Shown: positions 44,513 through 52,761 of the stretch, in pieces | How the letters are laid out: every line of letters starts with the position of its first letter | Position numbering within the stretch: position 1 is the first letter of the stretch | DNA from: Candidatus Avelusimicrobium intestinipullorum | GTDB taxonomy: Bacteria; Elusimicrobiota; Elusimicrobia; Elusimicrobiales; Elusimicrobiaceae | Direction: 5' to 3' | Assembly (NCBI GenBank): GCA_944324635.1 | Contig: CALUXC010000002.1 | Span: forward strand, 124,001 to 188,000 | DNA: 64,000 nucleotides | Translations under genes and position numbers: made by a program | Notes under the pieces: model-generated | The model's database searches: none | What the model saw: only the letters and a program-made list of their open reading frames with translations | What the model was told of the DNA's origin: nothing

Positions 44513-44536
44513 TATTTACTTACCGGTAAGTAAATA
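44513..44536. promoter_or_regulatory. Perfect 24-bp palindrome, probable operator
   Basis: TATTTACTTACC and its exact inverted copy meet at a central CCGG. It lies between divergent genes for a beta-barrel protein (start 44489) and a DedA protein (start 44580). A TTACCGGTAA core within a longer dyad is common among TetR-family operators. No regulator gene is adjacent. Confidence 0.6.
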
Positions 44537-44579
44537 ATAGCATAATAGACGTACTTTGTACAGATTTTTTTAATTTACG

Positions 44580-45266
44580 ATGGAGGCAAACGCTATTTTG
44601 TACAATTTATGTATGGAATTTTTATCTCAAGCAATAGATATTTTTTTGCACTTGGACGTGCACTTAAACTCCTGGGCGGCCTGGATGGGCGTCTGGTTAT
44701 ATGTGGTGATTTTTGTGGTGGTGTTTTGCGAAACGGGCCTGGTGGTAACGCCCTTTTTGCCGGGGGATTCCCTGCTGTTTGCCTGCGGGGCTTTGGCCGC
44801 GGCCGAAGGAAGCGCCATCAACCTGTATTGGCTTATCCCCATTGTGTTTGCAGCGGCTGTGCTGGGGGATTTTTGCAACTACGAAATAGGCAAGTGGCTG
44901 GGGCCAAAAGTATTTACGAAGCAGGACAGTATTTTCTTAAATAAAGACCACCTGAATAAAGCCCACGCGTTTTATGAAAAATATGGCGGCAAAACGATTA
45001 TTCTGGCCCGCTTTATTCCTATCATTCGCACGTTTGCGCCGTTTGTGGCGGGCATTGGTAAGATGACCTATTTTCACTTTGCTTCGTACAATTTAATCGG
45101 GGCGGCCATTTGGGTGCTCGCGTTCACGCTGGGCGGATTCTTTTTTGCGGATTTGCCCGTAGTGCAGAACCACTTTCACTATGTGGTGGTGGCGATTGTG
45201 ATTATTTCCGTGCTGCCTGCGGTGTATGAGTTTTGGAACGCTCATCGCCAGCCGAAGCAGAAGTAG
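44580..45266 (+). CDS. DedA family membrane protein
   Basis: A 228 aa inner-membrane protein of the DedA/VTT superfamily, linked to undecaprenyl-phosphate and lipid flipping. Hallmarks: FCETGLVVTPFLPGDSLLFACG, YEIGKWLGPKVF, and ARFIPIIRTFAPFVAGIGKM with conserved arginines. The ATG at 44580 is followed by GGAGG inside the gene; alternatives are TTG 44598 and ATG 44613. TTTAAT 5 bases before 44580 fits a leaderless start. Its last 65 bases overlap the convergent GH3 gene. Confidence 0.92.
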   Translation: MEANAILYNLCMEFLSQAIDIFLHLDVHLNSWAAWMGVWLYVVIFVVVFCETGLVVTPFLPGDSLLFACGALAAAEGSAINLYWLIPIVFAAAVLGDFCNYEIGKWLGPKVFTKQDSIFLNKDHLNKAHAFYEKYGGKTIILARFIPIIRTFAPFVAGIGKMTYFHFASYNLIGAAIWVLAFTLGGFFFADLPVVQNHFHYVVVAIVIISVLPAVYEFWNAHRQPKQK

Positions 45267-46902
45267 GTTCAGGCGGGAGCTGCAAGTCCACGGGCAGGCG
45301 CCCGCGGGGCGTTAAATTGCCCAGGATAATGTGGGCAGCCGTTTGAAGCGCATATTTATTTAACCCGTAGGTGGCCAATACAACGTCCGCCTCCGGGTAA
45401 TTTTTTATGTCATAAGGGCTCATGGTGGAAATAAAAACCGTATTTTTATTTTCCTTAATCAAGCCGTTTATGGCATTTTTTTGGTTGATGTTGGTCTTGT
45501 CGGCCCATTGGAGGCTGGTCAAAATCAGCAAATCGGCTCCCTTGGCGCATTCGGCCGCGCGCTGGCTGTCTTTTTTGCGGGGCGTTAAGGCGGCGTTATA
45601 GCTGCGGATTTTCCACCCTTTTTCCAAAAACGGTTTGGAAAAACTCATCAGCTGGTCCGCAAAGCGTGAAGGCGCAAAAAACACGGCACATACGGTAGGT
45701 TTGCCCTTTTTGTTTTGCGGCGGGACAAAAGGCAAAAGGCCTTTGCGGTCCCGCACGAGGGTGACGGATTCGTTGCTGATTTTTTCCAACGCGGCCTGAT
45801 AGGCTTGTTCTATGGGGGCGGGTGTTTGGATAGTACCGTCCAATAGTCCCAGTTTTTCTTTCCATTCAAAAATCCGCCGCGCCGCTTCTTCCACGCGCGG
45901 CTGCATTTTTTTCTGCTGGGTTTCCTGCAAAATTTGCTTAAAAACCGTAAGCGGTTTAATATAGCGGCCCAATAAAATCATATCGGCCCCGCTGTCCAGC
46001 GCGCGCACCGCACAGCCTGCAATGGTGCAAAAAGAAGTGGCACTTTTCATGTCCAAACTGTCGGTAACGACGAACCCCTTAAAGCCCATTTTTTCGCGGA
46101 GCAAATCATGCAAAATAGGTTTAGAAAAAGTGGCAATGTTTTTCCCGTCTAAGGCGGGATACATCACATGCCCCGTCATTACGCCAGGCACTTCTTGACG
46201 CACAGCCTCGGCAAACGGCGCCAGGTGAATTTTTTGCAATTCGTTATAATCCGCCTTCACAACGGGCACTTTATAGTGGGAGTCGGCCGAAGTGTCGCCA
46301 TGCCCAGGGAAATGCTTCACCACGCTGATTACGCCCGCGGCCTTAAATCCGTTCATTAAAGAAAGGCCCATTTTAGTCACATTCGCCGGATCCGAACCGA
46401 AAGAACGCACCCCAATAATGGGATTGTGGGGATTACTGTTTACGTCCAACACCGGCGAAAAATTGATATGCACGCCCGCACGGCGCAGCTCCAAGCCGGC
46501 CAGGTAGGCTATAGCGGCGGCGCCTTCTTCGTCCTGCGCGGCGGAAAGCATCATGTTGGTGGGAAGATAGTCAAACCCCAGCGTAATGGGCGTATAGACG
46601 GTGCCACCTTCGTAGTCTATGGAAATTAAAAGCGGAATTTTGTGCGGACTTTTGGCGGCCCAGCTTTGAAGTTTTTCCACCAACTGCTGGGTCTGCTTGA
46701 GGGAATAGTTGCCCCATTGGATTAGTACGCCGCCTATTTTGCCGGCTTCTATGGCGGGGCGTACCTGGGAAGCGCTGTCCACATCTACAAACACCACCAG
46801 CGTCTGCCCCAGTTTTTCTTCGTAGGATAAATCTTCAAACCGTGTAGCGGCCGCCACCGGAAGCGCTAAAAACAAAACAATAAGCGCGGCCAAACGCTTC
46901 AT
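45202..46902 (-). CDS. Glycoside hydrolase family 3 beta-N-acetylhexosaminidase (NagZ-like), exported
   Basis: A 566 aa enzyme with a signal peptide (cut near AAA-TR, residue 19). The GH3 barrel has IDYEGG, RSFGSDP, VKHFPGHGDTSADSH (catalytic-loop Asp/His dyad) and the nucleophile Asp in VVTDSLDM. A second alpha/beta domain occupies residues about 390-540. The His/Asp dyad loop points to N-acetyl-hexosaminidase rather than glucosidase. A periplasmic place with two domains suggests peptidoglycan or chitin-type sugar release. It overlaps the phosphoesterase stop by 4 bases (ATGA) and the DedA 3' end antisense. Confidence 0.92.
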   Translation of the reverse strand: MKRLAALIVLFLALPVAAATRFEDLSYEEKLGQTLVVFVDVDSASQVRPAIEAGKIGGVLIQWGNYSLKQTQQLVEKLQSWAAKSPHKIPLLISIDYEGGTVYTPITLGFDYLPTNMMLSAAQDEEGAAAIAYLAGLELRRAGVHINFSPVLDVNSNPHNPIIGVRSFGSDPANVTKMGLSLMNGFKAAGVISVVKHFPGHGDTSADSHYKVPVVKADYNELQKIHLAPFAEAVRQEVPGVMTGHVMYPALDGKNIATFSKPILHDLLREKMGFKGFVVTDSLDMKSATSFCTIAGCAVRALDSGADMILLGRYIKPLTVFKQILQETQQKKMQPRVEEAARRIFEWKEKLGLLDGTIQTPAPIEQAYQAALEKISNESVTLVRDRKGLLPFVPPQNKKGKPTVCAVFFAPSRFADQLMSFSKPFLEKGWKIRSYNAALTPRKKDSQRAAECAKGADLLILTSLQWADKTNINQKNAINGLIKENKNTVFISTMSPYDIKNYPEADVVLATYGLNKYALQTAAHIILGNLTPRGRLPVDLQLPPEPTSASAGDERSKTHTPQAARK

Positions 46903-47978
46903 GCGTTCACCTCTATAATCGGTATTTCGGCGGGAGCCAAAAAGCGCAGCGGAATACCCCAGTAAAAAATACCGGAAGTAATGTAGAAAGGCATGCCGTC
47001 CACGTCAAACAAACCGTACACGCGCGAAAATTGCAGGCGAACCAGATAATTAAAAGGAAAAATTTGCCCGTTGTGCGTATGCCCGCTAAACATCATGTCC
47101 GCCCCCGCCGAGCGGGCGGCTTCGGCATAAAGCGGAGTATGGCTTAAATAAATGAGAGGTTTAGAAGCGTCCGCACTTTTCAACAGGTTCTGCACATCTT
47201 GCTCGCTCACGCGGGCGGTGCGAACGTCTTTTACGCCGGCCACCTGCACGCCGTTAGGCATAAGGGCAATTTCGTTTTGCAGCAGACGAATGTCCGCTTG
47301 TTCAAAAAAGCTTTTGGAATTTTCGTACCCGACATAATACTCGTGATTGCCAAACACGCCGTACGACCCAAGCGGCGTTTTTACCTGCGCCAGGCGCTTG
47401 GCATATTGTTCCCGATGCGGGCCATACTCAAAAATATCCCCCAACACCAAGAGTGCGTCCGGGCGTTCGGCTTCCAAGCGTTTGAGCGCCTTGTCCAGCC
47501 GGTTAAGAGATACGCCCACGCCTAAGTGTGCGTCCGACAGCAAAGCCAAGCGCATCTTGGGCGCGCCGGGCACCGTCACGCTTACGCGTTTAATGCGCGG
47601 AGCCGATACCCCGCCATACACCGCCATGCACGCCGTTACCCCTATTAGAACCAAGCTGACAGGCCCCAGCCAAGCACGCGCCTGCACCTGCATAAAGCCC
47701 AGTACCCACTGCACCACCGCGCAGACGGCACAAATGCAAAAAGCCAAAAACACCAGTCCAGCCCAGGTATAGGCCAAATAGTAGGCCCAGCTTTCCCAGG
47801 CACCCCAATGGGTGCGGGTGTATTCCATAAAAAAGCGGAATAAAACGGTCATCACCAGCGGAACGGCCGCCACCGGTATTTTCCAGCCGATTTGCGGAAA
47901 CGCAAAATACAGCCAGGCACCAACGGTTACCTGCATCAGCCACAACACTACGGAAGCTACGATAAAAAAAGCACTCAC
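46899..47978 (-). CDS. Membrane-anchored metallophosphoesterase
   Basis: A 359 aa protein. About four N-terminal membrane helices (residues 1-130) are followed by a calcineurin-like domain with all metal motifs: LSDAHLG, GDIFEYG, GNHEYY, LSHTP and GHTHNGQ. The layout matches YkoQ/YaeI-type phosphoesterases, some of which act on lipid pyrophosphates (LpxH/LpxG-type) or peptidoglycan lipid carriers. It begins with GTG at 47978 preceded by a GGGG-rich site. Coupled to the downstream GH3 gene. Confidence 0.9.
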   Translation of the reverse strand: MSAFFIVASVVLWLMQVTVGAWLYFAFPQIGWKIPVAAVPLVMTVLFRFFMEYTRTHWGAWESWAYYLAYTWAGLVFLAFCICAVCAVVQWVLGFMQVQARAWLGPVSLVLIGVTACMAVYGGVSAPRIKRVSVTVPGAPKMRLALLSDAHLGVGVSLNRLDKALKRLEAERPDALLVLGDIFEYGPHREQYAKRLAQVKTPLGSYGVFGNHEYYVGYENSKSFFEQADIRLLQNEIALMPNGVQVAGVKDVRTARVSEQDVQNLLKSADASKPLIYLSHTPLYAEAARSAGADMMFSGHTHNGQIFPFNYLVRLQFSRVYGLFDVDGMPFYITSGIFYWGIPLRFLAPAEIPIIEVNA

Positions 47979-48086
47979 AGCCCTACCCCACTGAAAAGGA
48001 AACTTACTCTATATATTTTATAACATAAAGAGGTATAATATATTTAGATACGCACACTATATATACACAGAGGATACGACTTTATT

Positions 48087-49550
48087 ATGACCGTAAGAGT
48101 TAGATTTGCCCCGTCTCCGACCGGATTTTTGCACATCGGAGGGGTTCGCACTGCGCTTTTCAACTACCTTTTTGCCAAGAAAAACAAAGGCACGTTCTTG
48201 CTCCGCATTGAAGATACCGACGAAGAACGCTCCACCCAAGCTTCCACCGATGCCATTTTTGAAGGCATGCAGTGGATGAACTTAACCTGGGACGAAGGCC
48301 CCATGCCCGACGGCACCAACAAAGGGCCCGACGCTCCCTACTATCAGGCTATCCGCGCCGATCAAGGCATTTATAAAAAATATATTGACCAGCTTCTTGC
48401 CGAAGGCAAAGCGTACAAATGCTACTGCACCGAAGAAGAACTAGAAGAAAACCGCCAGAAATGTCTGGCCGAACACCGCCCGCCCAAATACAGCGGCAAA
48501 TGCAGCCACCTGACGGAAGAACAACAAAAAGAACTGGAAGCCCAGGGACGCAAATACGTCATTCGCTTCCGCATGCCGCAGGAAGGCGACGTGGAATGGG
48601 ACGACATGATCCGCGGCCACGTAAAATTCGCCAGCAAAGATTTGTACGACCTCGTTATTCAAAAAACAAGCGGTTACCCCACTTATAACTTTGCCGTAGT
48701 GGTGGACGACCACTTGATGCGTATGACGCACGTTATCCGCGGGGACGACCACATTTCCAACACCCCGGCCCAAATCCAGATTTACCGCGCCCTGGGCTGG
48801 AAAGAACCGATTTTTGCGCACCTGTCCATGATTCACGGACCGGACGGCAAAAAACTTTCCAAACGCCATGGTGCCACGAACGTGGTGGAATTTCGCAACA
48901 TGGGCTACCTGCCCGAAGCGTTGAAGAACTACCTGGCGCTTTTGGGTTGGGCCACGCCCGATTCCCAACAGCTGTTTGCCCCGGGCGAATTGGAAGAAAA
49001 ATTTGATATTTCCGGCTGTCAGCCCAGCCCGGCCGTAATGGACCCCGAAAAACTGAACTGGATGAACGGGGAATACATTCGTGCCACGCCCATTAGCCGC
49101 CTGACCGATTTGGCTATGCCGTTTATTGAAAAAGCCGGCATCAACGTTTCCGGCGTGGACCGCGCCAGACTGGAAGGCATTATCGGCCTGGAACAGGAAA
49201 AATACAAACTGTTGACCGAAATCCCGGATTTGATCCGCTTCTTCTTTGAAGAACCGGTATTTGAACAGGAAGCTATTGAAAAAGTCTTCTCCAAACCCGA
49301 AGCCAAACAAGTGTTGGAAGGCATGGCGCAGGTGTATGGCAACTTGGCCGACTTCACCGAAGCCAACCTGGAAGCTGCCGCCCGCGCTTACGCCAAAGAA
49401 AACGGCATGAAAGCGGGACAAATCTTCCACCCGGTGCGCGTGGCCGTTTCGGGCCGCACCCACGGGCCGACCTTGTTTAAGATGTTGGAATATATGGGGA
49501 AGGACACGGTTCTCGCGCGGCTTAAAAACGCGCTGCAATATTGCAAATAA
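48087..49550 (+). CDS. gltX: Glutamyl-tRNA synthetase
   Basis: Charges tRNA-Glu; 487 aa class I enzyme. The HIGH motif is in SPTGFLHIGGVRTAL, a zinc-like C-C...C segment is CYCTEEE..., and KMSKS appears as KKLSKRHGATNV. Full length. No gatCAB or glnS in the window, so whether it also charges tRNA-Gln cannot be judged. Possible Shine-Dalgarno AGAGG is 13 bases from the ATG. Confidence 0.97.
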   Translation: MTVRVRFAPSPTGFLHIGGVRTALFNYLFAKKNKGTFLLRIEDTDEERSTQASTDAIFEGMQWMNLTWDEGPMPDGTNKGPDAPYYQAIRADQGIYKKYIDQLLAEGKAYKCYCTEEELEENRQKCLAEHRPPKYSGKCSHLTEEQQKELEAQGRKYVIRFRMPQEGDVEWDDMIRGHVKFASKDLYDLVIQKTSGYPTYNFAVVVDDHLMRMTHVIRGDDHISNTPAQIQIYRALGWKEPIFAHLSMIHGPDGKKLSKRHGATNVVEFRNMGYLPEALKNYLALLGWATPDSQQLFAPGELEEKFDISGCQPSPAVMDPEKLNWMNGEYIRATPISRLTDLAMPFIEKAGINVSGVDRARLEGIIGLEQEKYKLLTEIPDLIRFFFEEPVFEQEAIEKVFSKPEAKQVLEGMAQVYGNLADFTEANLEAAARAYAKENGMKAGQIFHPVRVAVSGRTHGPTLFKMLEYMGKDTVLARLKNALQYCK

Positions 49551-49579
49551 CTCCGCCCGCACAAGGGCAAGGGGCCGCC

Positions 49580-51601
49580 ATGAAATATTGGTTTTTTGAC
49601 GGGAATGACGTCGTCGGGCCGTTTGAGCCAAAAGAGCTCACGGCGCGGCCCGGCTTTGCCGCAACCAGTTTGGTATGCCCCGAGAACTACAGCGACGACC
49701 AGGACAGCTGGAAGCTGGCCGGTTCTTTTGAAGACTTTCATTTTGACGCCAAAGACCTCCCCCCCATCGAACGGCCCGAGCCGGAGGTGAGCCAGGACGC
49801 CTTTGACGAAGAAATGGACACTTTGCTTAAGGAGCGCTCTCCGCTGGGCAATTTGGACGAAAGCCCCGTGGAGGCGCCCTCTTTGGAAGTACCTAAAAAG
49901 CCCGCCAAACCCGGCCCGATAGAAGATTACTTCAACAATATCAAAGGCGAAGATTTGGGCGATATTTTGGGCATTCCGGACCCGAATGAAAATTCGGACA
50001 TGAACCTGGCCCGCGCCCTTCAAAAGCAGTTTAACAAAACGGCTCCGCCGCCGGATAAAGATTTTCAACCTATAGAAAACGACCCGTTTGACGAGTTCAC
50101 CTCCAATGAAGATACCGAGGAGGAAGAACTCCCTTTCCCGCAAGAAGAATCCTTGCCGGAAAAAGAACTTCCGCGCGAAAAACCGCTCACCGCGCCGGCT
50201 CCGCCTGCGCCCAAGCCGGTTTTGCAGCAGCCTGAAGCGGCCCCGAAAAAGAACGCCGAAAAAGCAAAAAAGGAAGAACCGACGTCTATTCCCATGTCGC
50301 AGTCTTCCGAAGAAGAACTGGTGCTGACGGTGCACGGCCAACCGCCGCTGCAAGAGTCCGCCCCCAAAGAGGTCCCTGCCGAAGAGCCCGCTCAACCCGA
50401 GCCGGAAAAACCTGCGGACGCCCCTGCGGCCGAACCCGCCAAAGAACCTGCGGAAGAAAAACCGTCCGAAACGCCTGAGCAAACGGGCACAGAAGAGTCC
50501 CCCGAAAAAGAAACGCCGGAAGAACAACCCACGGAAGAGGAAGAAGCCCCCACTTTCCAGCTGCCCATTTTAGGCCAGCAGGAAACACAAATTCCGCCCG
50601 TTCCCGAGCAAGAACCCGTTTTTGAACCTCAACCGGAAGAAAAAGAACCGCAGCAAACGCCTGTGCCGCCAGAAACTCCCGCCGAGCCAAGCGCACAAGA
50701 GCCTTTGCCTCAGGCTGAAGCGGCCCCGCAAGCGGAACCGACCGCCGAAGAACCCGCGCCAAGTGCGCAGCCGATTTCGGAACCGGACACCTTGGAAGAG
50801 AAACAGCCCGCGGTGGACCAAGCGCCGGAAAACGACCAGCCCGAAGAGCTAGTTCCGTCCCCGGAGCCGCAAAACTCCAAAGAAGGAGCCGTAGAACAGA
50901 TTTTAGAAGGCAAGCTGGAAGTGGAACTGGCACCCGAAATTCCGGAACCAATTAAAAATGTACCGGTGGAAACGAAAGTAAATCAAGTACGCACGCACTT
51001 GAAACAAACGCCGGAAATCAAAGAATTTTTGACGCAAACCCAAAACGAACGGGCCGAACGCGAAAAATCGCATAAAAAAGCCATGGCGGCACTGTCCGTG
51101 CTGGTGGCGTTGCTGGCGGTTGGCGCGGCCGTATATATTAATCAAACCTTGCTCAACCCGCAACCGGCGGCCCAAACGGAAAGCATGCCCTTCCCGCAAG
51201 AAACGGCACCCGTGCAAGACGCCGTGCCCATGGCCCCGCCGCAGGAAGAAAACGACGCGGAAGAATTATTGCCGGATATTCCCGTGCCTCCTCCGCCGGC
51301 CATACCGGACCCGTCGCTCGAAGAAAAAGCCCTTTCGGCCGTTCAAAATTACCGTCTGCCAGGCAACCGCGGCACCGTAGCCGCGTATTTGGAAAAGCTC
51401 TACCGCACGCAAAAAGCGCAGGGCTATACGTCCGCCTGGTCCGTTGAACCTTTGCACAAAAATACATATATTGTAAAATACAGGCTGACCAAGACGCGTA
51501 TGGAACCGATTGTATACGTCTTTCAAGCGGACGCCGAACAAGGCAAACTGACAGGCGCCTTGAACAATATCACGTTGGACTTGGTTGGGAAAATTCAATA
51601 A
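49580..51601 (+). CDS. GYF_2-domain, Pro/Glu-rich single-pass membrane protein
   Basis: A 673 aa protein of unknown function. Residues 1-60 resemble a GYF_2/DUF4339 domain (MKYWFFDGNDVVGPFEPKEL). Residues about 110-480 are low complexity, rich in Pro, Glu and Ala with many PAEEP/PEK repeats, likely extended. A single membrane helix (AALSVLVALLAVGAAVYI, about 507-524) precedes a Pro/Glu spacer and a C-terminal globular domain of about 95 residues (SAVQNYRLPGNRG...). The ATG at 49580 has AAGGGG upstream. Between gltX and pilT and 15 bases before pilT, so a role in pilus function is worth testing. Confidence 0.8.
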   Translation: MKYWFFDGNDVVGPFEPKELTARPGFAATSLVCPENYSDDQDSWKLAGSFEDFHFDAKDLPPIERPEPEVSQDAFDEEMDTLLKERSPLGNLDESPVEAPSLEVPKKPAKPGPIEDYFNNIKGEDLGDILGIPDPNENSDMNLARALQKQFNKTAPPPDKDFQPIENDPFDEFTSNEDTEEEELPFPQEESLPEKELPREKPLTAPAPPAPKPVLQQPEAAPKKNAEKAKKEEPTSIPMSQSSEEELVLTVHGQPPLQESAPKEVPAEEPAQPEPEKPADAPAAEPAKEPAEEKPSETPEQTGTEESPEKETPEEQPTEEEEAPTFQLPILGQQETQIPPVPEQEPVFEPQPEEKEPQQTPVPPETPAEPSAQEPLPQAEAAPQAEPTAEEPAPSAQPISEPDTLEEKQPAVDQAPENDQPEELVPSPEPQNSKEGAVEQILEGKLEVELAPEIPEPIKNVPVETKVNQVRTHLKQTPEIKEFLTQTQNERAEREKSHKKAMAALSVLVALLAVGAAVYINQTLLNPQPAAQTESMPFPQETAPVQDAVPMAPPQEENDAEELLPDIPVPPPPAIPDPSLEEKALSAVQNYRLPGNRGTVAAYLEKLYRTQKAQGYTSAWSVEPLHKNTYIVKYRLTKTRMEPIVYVFQADAEQGKLTGALNNITLDLVGKIQ

Positions 51602-51616
51602 AAAAGAGGGTTGCTT

Positions 51617-52696
51617 ATGATATTAATGGACGATTTGTTCAAACTGATGAAAGCCAAAAACGCTTCCGATATTCACCTGACGGTAGGCGTTCCGCCCGTG
51701 TTGCGCATACAGGGCCGCCTTTACGCCACGCAATTTGAACCCTTAACCAAGGAAAGCGCCCAAACGCTTATCTACTCCATTATGACCGACGAACAGCGCC
51801 AGCAGTTTGAAGAAAACCTGGAGCTGGACTTTTCGTTCGGTATCAAATCCCTCGGCCGTCTGCGCGTAAACGTATATAAGCAAAAAGGCTGTGTGGCCGC
51901 CGCCTTGCGTTCCATTCCCAACGATTTCAAATCTTTTGAAGAATTAAACCTGCCCCCCGTGGTGTACAACATCATGAAGCTAAACAAAGGGCTCGTACTG
52001 GTAACGGGCTGCACCGGTTCCGGTAAATCTACCTCTTTGGCCAGCATGATCAACTACCTCAACATGAACGAAAGCAACCATATCATGACGGTGGAAGACC
52101 CTATCGAATTCGTACACCCGCACAAACGCAGTATCGTCAACCAGCGCGAAGTAGGGGCGGACACGCTTTCTTTCGCCGCCGCGCTGAAACACTTTTTGCG
52201 TCAGGACCCCGATATCATTCTGGTAGGCGAGTTGCGCGACCGCGAAACCATGGAAGCCTGCTTAACGCTGGCCGAAACAGGTCACTTGGTGTTTGCCACC
52301 CTGCACACCAACGACGCCGTGCAGTCCATCAACCGTATCATTGACGTGTTCCCCGCCAACCAGCAGCCGCAAATCCGCACGCAGCTGTCGTTCGTGTTGG
52401 AAGCCATTTTGTCCCAGCAGCTTATTCCCACCCTTACCGGCGGGCGCGCCATGGCGTGCGAAGTGTTGCTGGCCAACTCCGCCGTGCGCAGCTTAATCCG
52501 CGACGGCAAAGCCGAACAGATTATCTCCACCATGCAAACCAACGTGGGCATGGGTATGATCACCATGAACCAGGCCTTGGGCGACTTGTATATCCAAAAG
52601 AAAATCAGCTACCAGGAAGCCCTTTCCCACACGGGTGATCCTTCCGGGCTCAAGACGTATCTCCAGCAAAAACTGGGCACGGCAAGCTTCAAATAA
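51617..52696 (+). CDS. pilT: Type IV pilus retraction ATPase PilT
   Basis: Hexameric ATPase that powers pilus retraction and twitching. The 359 aa protein has the N-terminal PAS-like domain (MKAKNASDIHLTVGVPP), Walker A GCTGSGKST, the Asp box VEDPIEFVH, Walker B IILVGELRD and the His box TLHTNDA, plus the C-terminal AIRNLIR-type helix region. The ATG at 51617 has GAGGG 6 bases upstream. It could serve as PilT or PilU. It is the only pilus machinery gene here apart from the pilins. Confidence 0.93.
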   Translation: MILMDDLFKLMKAKNASDIHLTVGVPPVLRIQGRLYATQFEPLTKESAQTLIYSIMTDEQRQQFEENLELDFSFGIKSLGRLRVNVYKQKGCVAAALRSIPNDFKSFEELNLPPVVYNIMKLNKGLVLVTGCTGSGKSTSLASMINYLNMNESNHIMTVEDPIEFVHPHKRSIVNQREVGADTLSFAAALKHFLRQDPDIILVGELRDRETMEACLTLAETGHLVFATLHTNDAVQSINRIIDVFPANQQPQIRTQLSFVLEAILSQQLIPTLTGGRAMACEVLLANSAVRSLIRDGKAEQIISTMQTNVGMGMITMNQALGDLYIQKKISYQEALSHTGDPSGLKTYLQQKLGTASFK

Positions 52697-52709
52697 CCGT
52701 CCACTTTAC

Positions 52710-52747
52710 AAAACGCCGCGGGCAATATGTCCGCGGCGTTTTTTGTT
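52710..52747 (+). terminator. Terminator after pilT
   Basis: The stem AAACGCCGCGG / CCGCGGCGTTT is followed by TTTTG, just past the pilT stop. Confidence 0.92.
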
Positions 52748-52761
52748 GAGCAAAAAGATTG

